Assembly: GCA_035048815.1 (NCBI GenBank) | Contig: JAUCBN010000005.1 | Coordinates: 10,690,517-10,754,516, forward strand | Length of the DNA stretch: 64,000 nt | Source: Abelmoschus esculentus | Lineage: Eukaryota > Streptophyta > Magnoliopsida > Malvales > Malvaceae | Reading direction: 5' to 3' | Shown: piece by piece, positions 58,237 to 64,000 of the stretch | Numbering within the stretch: the stretch's first letter is position 1 | Layout of the letters: each line of letters begins with the position of its first letter | Made by a program: the position numbers and the translations under genes | Notes under the pieces: model-generated | Seen by the model: the letters and a program-made list of their open reading frames with translations, nothing else | What the model was told of the DNA's origin: nothing | The model's database searches: none

Positions 58237-58250
58237 AGTTTGGGGGTATT
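58237..58250 (+). other. Polypurine tract of Athila B
   Basis: AGTTTGGGGGTATT directly precedes the 3' LTR, with 'gcttgaggacaag' upstream as in A. Confidence 0.8.
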
Positions 58251-59614
58251 TGATAAGTGCTTAAAAGTCCTAATTTTTATATCACTTTCCTAATCGATTA
58301 TTGCTAATGAAGGACAAATTTAATGGTAATAATGGATAACTTTGCATATTTTCTATATTTCAGTATCTCAATACATATTTTATGATTTTATCTATAATTT
58401 GGTATAAAACAATGTGGTTAATGGTTTTCTCTCTTAGATATGAAACTATCACACAGGTAAAGTCAGATAGCATGATGGATGCTGAAAACCAAAGCTGGAA
58501 TGTAGATAAGCACCTGCCACGATAATACTTTGGAGGCTGCGGTAGCATATTAAAGAAGATAATTGGTGCATAATATATAGAGAAAAATATGCTAATTTTG
58601 ATGGACACAATGCGAGAAGAAACAAAAATGGAGAAATAAAGTCAAGCCATGGTCAAAGTCAACACGGGAATAAATGAGTTAATTTAGAAAATTGAATAAA
58701 GTGTTATAATTTAAAATGGACATGTATTGTTTTCCTTTTAGAACTCTTACCTTTATGGAAGACTTTAACCAAGGCTTGATCTATATAAAGACAACCCCTA
58801 GGGCTAGGAATAACAAGTCGGGTTCTCATAGTAAAACCTCAAGCCGCCAACAAGTTCATCATGTTCTAAATTCCCATCGAGGCTTAGATTATTTATGGTG
58901 TAGTTGGGGAAGAAAGTTGTACTTATTTGATATTTATTAATGCAAACCTTATTTTCATAGTTTATTCTCTCTTTGCATATGAGCCCGGTATGATAGTATG
59001 TGAAGAAAAATCTATTTGTCTAATATCGGGAGAGTTAGGCTCACGAAACGAGAGAATACGGTCTTTGCTCAAGGGCATCGATTAATCTGCAAGGGTTTCA
59101 GCGACTAAAAGGACGCATATCATTGGTTTTTGTTCATCCTTGATTCACGCCAGGAGGTATCATCAAGATATGAATTTCAATAGTTCTCTGAATTAGGGAT
59201 AAGAATGAGGCATACAAGGATGCTCTGTCCAACTATAGAAAGTTGAGTTGTCAGCAAGCCATAACTCTACCTAGGCAGCCAAGGGAACCCTTAGTGAGAC
59301 TCACCGCGGCGGTAATTCAACCCAATGCATTAATAAGTGGATAATAAGTGCAACTGGACTTCCCTCTACAAAGCAATCAACCTGGCCTTATCTTATCACT
59401 AAGATTTCATTTATTTATTTAGTTTGTTTACTTAGTTTAATTACGTCATTTTCAACAAAAACCAATTTACTTGTGTTTTTAATTTTCCACATGCAGGATT
59501 AACGTATAGCCAAGGGTGATCCAGTCTCTGTGGGATCGACAATCTTAAGTATTACAATTTTAAAAAAGAGGTGGAAGCTTTGAAAATAAGCATAAGACTC
59601 CAAAACTCACATCA
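58251..59614 (+). repeat. Athila B 3' LTR, complete
   Basis: The LTR is 1364 bp, uninterrupted, with TGATAAGTGC at the start and CACATCA at the end. A TATA-like box is at 58782. It is the best reference copy for the A/B LTR family here. The following TAACC (59615-59619) matches the bases before 4970. Confidence 0.9.
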
Positions 59615-59619
59615 TAACC

Positions 59620-59747
59620 CAATAAAAAAATGGTATCGATACATTCTCAAGTGCTTATTTACGAAAATTGTTTTAGGAATCAAATTTTGTTATGGGAATA
59701 GATACGCTCCCACGTGTACTGAAACGCATCTCAAAAACAAACCCCTT
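59620..59747 (-). repeat. Old floor sequence, segment 3
   Basis: This is the floor layer to the right of B, with TATCGATAC-type motifs at 59633 and 'gatacgc' at 59701 like those at 4735-4925. It stops at the MITE. Confidence 0.5.
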
Positions 59748-59755
59748 AATTTACC

Positions 59756-60241
59756 TAGGGGTGTGGATTTGGTTAATTCGGTTGGTGGCCAAACCGAATT
59801 AACTGAAAATTTTAAAATCTTAACCTTTAACTGAATCAAATTTTCTTTAACCGAATTAACTGAACCAAAATTATTTCGGTTAAATTTCATAATAGGTCAC
59901 TAAATTATGCTAAAATAATTTTTTAGTCATTAAACTTTTACTTTATACTAATTTAATACAAAATTTAGTGATTATTTTATAATATAAAAATATTAAATGA
60001 ACATTTTATAATTTTTTAAAAGTTAAATGACTAAATATATATAATATTATATTCAATATATAATTTTGGTTAATTTGGTTAATTCAGTTAATTAACCACT
60101 TTTGAACAGAATTAACCAATAACTGAGTTATAAAAAAATTAACCGTTAACTGAATTTACCAAAAATTAACTAACCGAATTAACCGAAATAATTTTGGTTT
60201 AGTCGATTAATTCGGTTAAAACTGAATAATACACACCCTTA
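59756..60241 (+). mobile_element. hAT-type MITE
   Basis: This 486-bp nonautonomous DNA transposon has terminal inverted repeats TAGGGGTGTG and (reverse complement of the other end) TAAGGGTGTG. It is flanked by perfect 8-bp duplications AATTTACC (59748-59755 and 60242-60249), the size typical of hAT transposons. Its subterminal regions are rich in 'ggttaattcggtt' and the complement 'aaccgaattaacc', which could fold into long hairpins. The frames 59571-59834 and 59690-59890 only overlap it. It has no transposase. Strand is arbitrary. Confidence 0.92.
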
Positions 60242-60249
60242 AATTTACC

Positions 60250-60550
60250 CTAACATACCAATACGTTCTCTAGCTATATCGGTACGCGTATCCAGAAATT
60301 AAGCTCTGACTCGGATTTCACTTAGAAATCCTACTTAACCGATGTGATTAAACTTTAAAACCTTCGTACAAGTTATTTGAAGTATAATATGTGGTTTTAA
60401 AACAAATTTACAACATTTTAACCCTAAATACAAAATCTACCATTTCTAGGATTCTATGCTACCAAAGCATCGAGAAGCAAAATACAACCATTTATTCAAG
60501 AAAAATAATCATTTTATGAGGCTCACAAATTGTAAGAGTCAGAAATCTAC
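60250..60550 (-). repeat. Old floor sequence, segment 4
   Basis: This continues the floor layer after the MITE, with 'atcggtacgcgtatcc' near 60279. It ends near 60550 where element D begins. No genes are seen. Confidence 0.45.
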
Positions 60551-61958
60551 TGTATGGGTGTCCAAAAGTACTATTTTTCTTATCATTTTTACTCTTATTA
60601 TTATTAGAATTTGGTACATTTCAGTTGCATTGTTAGTTATTCAAGCATTTTCATATAATTTTCTTAATTATCATATTTAATTCATATTTTGGTTAAATTT
60701 GTAGAAAGAGATATTGATTTGGTATATTTTCTTGTTTGTAGGATTTAATTCCTTGGAGAACTAGAAGGTAGTTGCCGATTTTGGAGAAAGAAATCTAAAT
60801 AAATCAATTCAAATTCAAAGGAAGGAAAGATTCTAGAAGATTGAGTAAAAGATGGCAAGATATGATTTGAATTATGTTTAAAAGGAAATTTCTAAAGGGA
60901 TAATTGTCTTTTTATTATTTATTTCCAAATTAAACTCTTTCTCATCACATAATTTGATCAAGCAAGACATTTAAAAAAGGAGGATTGTGTCAATTACAAA
61001 AGGATTCGAATTGAGGAGACGAAGAAGAAAGTAGAATTAGAGAGTAGAAATAAAAATATTCTTTGTATATCTTTAGAATCCAATTATGAACTGATATAAT
61101 TGGTTTGAGTTATTTTATTTTGTGGTAGTGAGAAACGATTTGGTTTTTGTTTAAGTAATTGATTTTGCTCTTAATTAGGGTTTATTTATTCTTGCATTTT
61201 ATTTGGTTTGTGAGAGAATTGGGAAAGGACCTCGTAAAATAATTCATTTATCTAGATTCAGGAGAATTAGATTCATTAAATGAATAAGCATGGTTCAAAC
61301 CTAGCGCGTGACAACTAATCCGCTTAGGGATAAGTTAAGAATTTCAACGACTAGCAGGAACGCAAGATTGGTTGTTATACACCTTTGATTAACGCAGGAA
61401 TGTATCACTAAGATTATACGATTAACAGAGTTTTACGTTAAGGATAACGGAGACCATTGAAGAACGCTTCGCCAAACCTTAAGGATAATCGCTCAAATTG
61501 CCTAAGAAATTCCGTCATTGCAATTTCCCATATGCTATGACAATATAAAAGAAAAGATAGATAAAAACACATGTTGATAATAGGAATATGAAAGAATAAT
61601 AAAAGTAAAATAAGCAATAAAAGAAAAGATAGATGAAATTTAATTCTTCTTTGTAATGAGTGATGTCCAATTGTTGAAATGAATTGAGCGGCACGAGCAC
61701 TCATTGCAAAGAAAAATTTAATTTGGACATCACTCCATAACTCAAGATAATCCAAAATTTTCTCTCACCTATTTGATTTCATCTATCTTTTCTTTTATTA
61801 TTCTTTCATATTCCTATTATAAACATGTGTTTTTATTTATAATATGATAAATTAATCAAAGTGGCCCGATCAATCTTTGTAGAGACGATATCTTATCTAT
61901 ACTATTACTTGCGACATGTACAGTTGCTACTTTTATGTTGCAATAAAATCACGCAACA
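60551..61958 (+). repeat. 5' LTR of element D
   Basis: The 3' end (ACGCAACA at 61958) is fixed by the primer site. The 5' end is inferred at TGTATGGGTG because 'gtgtccaaaagtactatttttc' aligns with the start of the A/B LTRs; it could be a few bases off. It shares with them the 'ttcaacgactagcaggaacgca'-type block (61348-61370). A large inverted repeat lies inside. Confidence 0.65.
61561..61836. repeat. Imperfect inverted repeat within LTR D
   Basis: The left arm (61561-61639) and right arm (61776-61836) are reverse complements over about 60 bases, apart from an 18-base extra stretch (about 61606-61623) in the left arm and a few mismatches. Between them a 'gagtgatgtccaa' segment (61658) is also repeated in inverted form (61724). 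The whole could fold into a long stem, and may be a small inserted foldback element. Confidence 0.75.
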
Positions 61959-61964
61959 AGGTTT

Positions 61965-61982
61965 TGGCACCGTTGCTAGGGA
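61965..61982 (+). other. Primer-binding site, tRNA-Asp type, element D
   Basis: TGGCACCGTTGCTAGGGA has three differences from the Athila site TGGCGCCGTTGCCGGGGA. It starts seven bases after the LTR end. Confidence 0.75.
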
Positions 61983-62079
61983 TTGGGAATTGGTGTTAGT
62001 TATTTTTTATTATTGCATTTTTATTATTATTGTTACTAACTTATTTTCTTTTTATTAAAAAAATAAAAATATTGGTGTG

Positions 62080-63120
62080 TTTCAAGTTGAAGGAACTTCA
62101 AGATACAGAAAGAAAGAAATCTATTCGACAATTGATGTTGGAAGATAGGAATTGATCCAATCAAGAATTTCTTACATTAGTTGATGATTACCTATACCAA
62201 CCAAGAGTGACCAAACAAGTTAATGTCAGGGCAATCTTTTCTTATTTTGGAGAAAACCATTCATTTAACAGTTGCTCGTATAATCTTGAAACATATAGCC
62301 ATATAGAGGATCAAAGATAGAACCAATAACAAAATCTTTCATGGTATGATCAAAATGTTTAAATTTTTTTACTATGATAATTTTTTTGTTGCTACAGATA
62401 TGCTATGGTAATATAATCGTTTTCAAGAGTAATAAAATTCATTGGAGGAAAGATTGTAAGCATCCATGGCTAGACTTGACATATCAGTAGAGGAGATGAG
62501 AGAGATATCAAAATCAATGGATGCAAGGTTAGCTAAATTGAATGTAGCCTTATAGGATTCGAAAGATCAATTGATTCCCCGACAATCAATTCTTAGGGAT
62601 ACTAAAATCCCCACACTAGAGGGCAAGGAGGAAAGTCTAGAACCTCCAAATCAAGAGCATGTTGATGAGAAAGACTGCACAACATAGGATGAATCTGAAT
62701 AAATAATTGTCACAATAATTGAGAAACCTGAACAAAGTAATGTCACGACAACATTTAACGAGGACGGAAAGAGTAATGCTACAGTAAATTGTAAGGAGTA
62801 TAATTCCAAGGATGTTATAACAACGTTGATGCTGAAGCAGGAATCTATGGATTACTCTCACCCACAAATACCACGGCAATTGCATGATGACATGCTCGAT
62901 CAACAAGATGGAGATACCTTGTTAAAGGAATATGAGAAGGTAATGACTGAACCTTTTGAATTCTTTTAAAAATCACGTTCTCCATTACATGATCTCTTGA
63001 GGAACCAACGCTACAAGATTTGAAGTCATCGAAAGTAAGGTATGATTGATGTGGAAATGACATTCTATCTATGATGATTCCTTCCAATATTAGTTCTACA
63101 CTAAAATATCTACTAATGAA
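62080..63120 (+). pseudogene. Gag-like decayed region of element D
   Basis: The best readable stretch is 62466-62970, beginning 'MARLDISVEEMREISKSMD', a coiled-coil-like pattern as in Athila gag C-termini. It then becomes Glu/Asp/Thr-rich with three in-frame stops, including the 'LHDDMLDQQDGDTLLKEYE' segment. Upstream (62115-62330) are short coding-like pieces with stops. I see no zinc knuckle or protease active site. Confidence 0.5.
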
Positions 63121-63420
63121 GATGTTTGAGAAAATTAAAGAACATAGTGGGTTGATGCTTAGAGACTTAAAGACACATAGACCTTCACTTGACGTGTATA
63201 GAATTTTGGTAGAGGATTGTCATGGCAATTGACTTGAGCCACAATTGCCACAAAAACGAAAGCCATATCCAACCATGATGGAGATTGACAAGAATGAGGT
63301 AATTCAATGGTTGAATTTTGAAATGATTTTTTGTAACAAGATATTAATGCCTTTAGGAACAGTGACAAGGTGAAGGATATGCATGGACTACAAGAAAACA
63401 TGAAAGAAATACAAATCCAC
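63121..63420 (+). pseudogene. pol: Reverse transcriptase N-terminal stub, element D
   Basis: Short motifs fit the region before and at the start of Athila reverse transcriptase: 'SLDVYRILVED' (about 63187-63219), then 'KRKPYPTMMEIDKNEVIQWLNF' split here as 'PYPTMMEIDKNEV' and 'IQWLNF' (about 63261-63318), and 'RICMDYKK' (about 63376-63400). The catalytic blocks that should follow are absent; the sequence becomes AT-rich by 63530. This suggests a large pol deletion. Confidence 0.55.
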
Positions 63421-63529
63421 CATAATAATATAAAAGGGAACACTCGTAATCATATTGGCACAACTCTTTTCAAGCATAATTGTCAATCGATTGAGGGTGT
63501 GGATGAATTAGAAGAAATATCGGAAATAA

Positions 63530-64000
63530 CCCTCCTAGAGTTTTCTTTATATTTTTATTGTTTTTATATTTTATTTTATTTTAATATTTATCATTTCAGT
63601 TATTTTTATTTTTATTTATTCTCTTAAAAGAATTTATTGTTTATTTAGTTTTTCCAATCAAGAACCACAACCATCATGTCCAAGATCCTCTAACCAGGAA
63701 ATATCTCATGGGTAAGAGAATTTTATTTTCATGTGTTTAATCTGAATAACCCTTTTGTTTATGTGCGAGGTAGAAAGATTCTTGTTAATGTCGTTGCCTA
63801 GACCACGAAATATGCCTTGGCATGTTCACATGCCTCAGCAAGTACTCATGGAATTGCTAAATTTTTTCGACAAAACCATCATGAGAGTTATCTTGGAGAT
63901 CTATCTCAGTAACCCTACCCTTTTCTCTATTTTTTTTATTGCATTACTTGTCAAGGCATCTGAATCTGTACATCAAGATTTAATTGAACAACAATACCCG
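63530..64000 (+). other. Post-pol region of element D, partly unrecognised
   Basis: An AT-rich stretch (63540-63660) resembles the spacer before the env-like gene of A. After it, 'NPFVYVRGRKILVNV'-like codons (about 63745-63795) resemble the 'NPYIYLRGWEILV' block of the env-like region at 21430-21475. Frames are broken, and the window ends within it. Confidence 0.45.

Larger units (their letters stand above)
4970..59614 (+). mobile_element. Athila-type element B, outermost large insertion (composite)
   Basis: The outer ends are TGACAAGTGC at 4970 and ...CACATCA at 59614. The same 5-bp target duplication, TAACC, lies just outside each (4965-4969 and 59615-59619), so 54.6 kb is one insertion plus everything later nested in it. 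B's own parts are a broken 5' LTR (4970-5577 and 55043-55501), an interior shared with the C-type sequence (56950-58250) and a complete 3' LTR (58251-59614). The C-type LTR at 55502 has its own primer site but no 3' partner. The interior therefore looks like a recombinant between B and a second Athila copy inserted in B's 5' LTR. Confidence 0.85.
60551..64000 (+). mobile_element. Athila-like element D, 5' part, runs off the window
   Basis: A 5' LTR, a tRNA-Asp type primer site and a decayed interior with gag-like and reverse transcriptase N-terminal traces are present. The 3' part lies beyond the window, so no duplication can be tested. It belongs to the Athila group but is divergent from A, B and C. 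Confidence 0.72.

Overview
The window is repeat DNA from a flowering-plant nuclear genome, most likely a eudicot. The evidence is AT-rich sequence, Ty3/gypsy elements of the chromovirus (Tekay/Del-like), Athila and Tat/Ogre-like types, a Ty1/copia element, a hAT-type MITE, and primer-binding sites matching plant initiator-Met, Asp and (probably) Arg tRNAs. I see no host protein gene, tRNA, rRNA or other cellular RNA gene. Nearly every base can be assigned to a transposable element or its remains.

Layout: the window opens with the LTR of a minus-strand chromovirus (1-1904). An old minus-strand LTR-like layer forms the floor (1905-2349, 3684-4969, 59615-60550). A minus-strand solo LTR (2350-3683, TSD TATAA) and a hAT MITE (59756-60241, TSD AATTTACC) sit in that floor. 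So does the outermost large insertion, Athila element B (4970-59614, TSD TAACC). A second Athila element, A (5578-55037, TSD TTCAT), lies inside B's 5' LTR. A holds most other elements: a Tat/Ogre-like non-autonomous element in its gag (8181-19374); a chromovirus in its 3' noncoding region (23246-44768, TSD GCCCG) with a second, better preserved chromovirus inside (27880-39662); a minus-strand copia element in its 3' LTR (45257-51198, TSD AAAAC), itself carrying a solo LTR (46394-48189, TSD CTTCT); a minus-strand solo LTR (51304-52652, TSD ATAAG); and one further LTR-like insert (53469-54908). Another related LTR, C (55502-56949), interrupts B's 5' LTR and leads into a rearranged B/C interior. 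The right end (60551-64000) is the 5' part of a further Athila-like element, D.

Coding capacity: only the inner chromovirus keeps a complete domain order (gag, protease, reverse transcriptase, RNase H, integrase, chromodomain). It stays in one frame over 4.6 kb but carries seven in-frame stops. Athila A has gag, a broken protease and an env-like reading region but no reverse transcriptase or integrase. The B/C interior shows the same protease-tail segment with still more lost. The Tat-like element has only gag. The copia element has lost most of gag. None of the copies looks able to move by itself; any that moved recently would have needed enzymes supplied by other copies.

The main result is the insertion history, which can be read from target-site duplications: floor LTR, then B, then A, then the outer chromovirus, then the inner chromovirus. 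A separate branch runs from A's 3' LTR to the copia element to a solo LTR. No new enzymatic or defence system was found. The most unusual points are the nesting itself, repeated insertion of Athila-type LTRs into Athila LTRs, a shared RT/integrase-less Athila architecture, and arrays of short palindromic motifs (TTCGAA and ATCGAT) inside two different LTR families.
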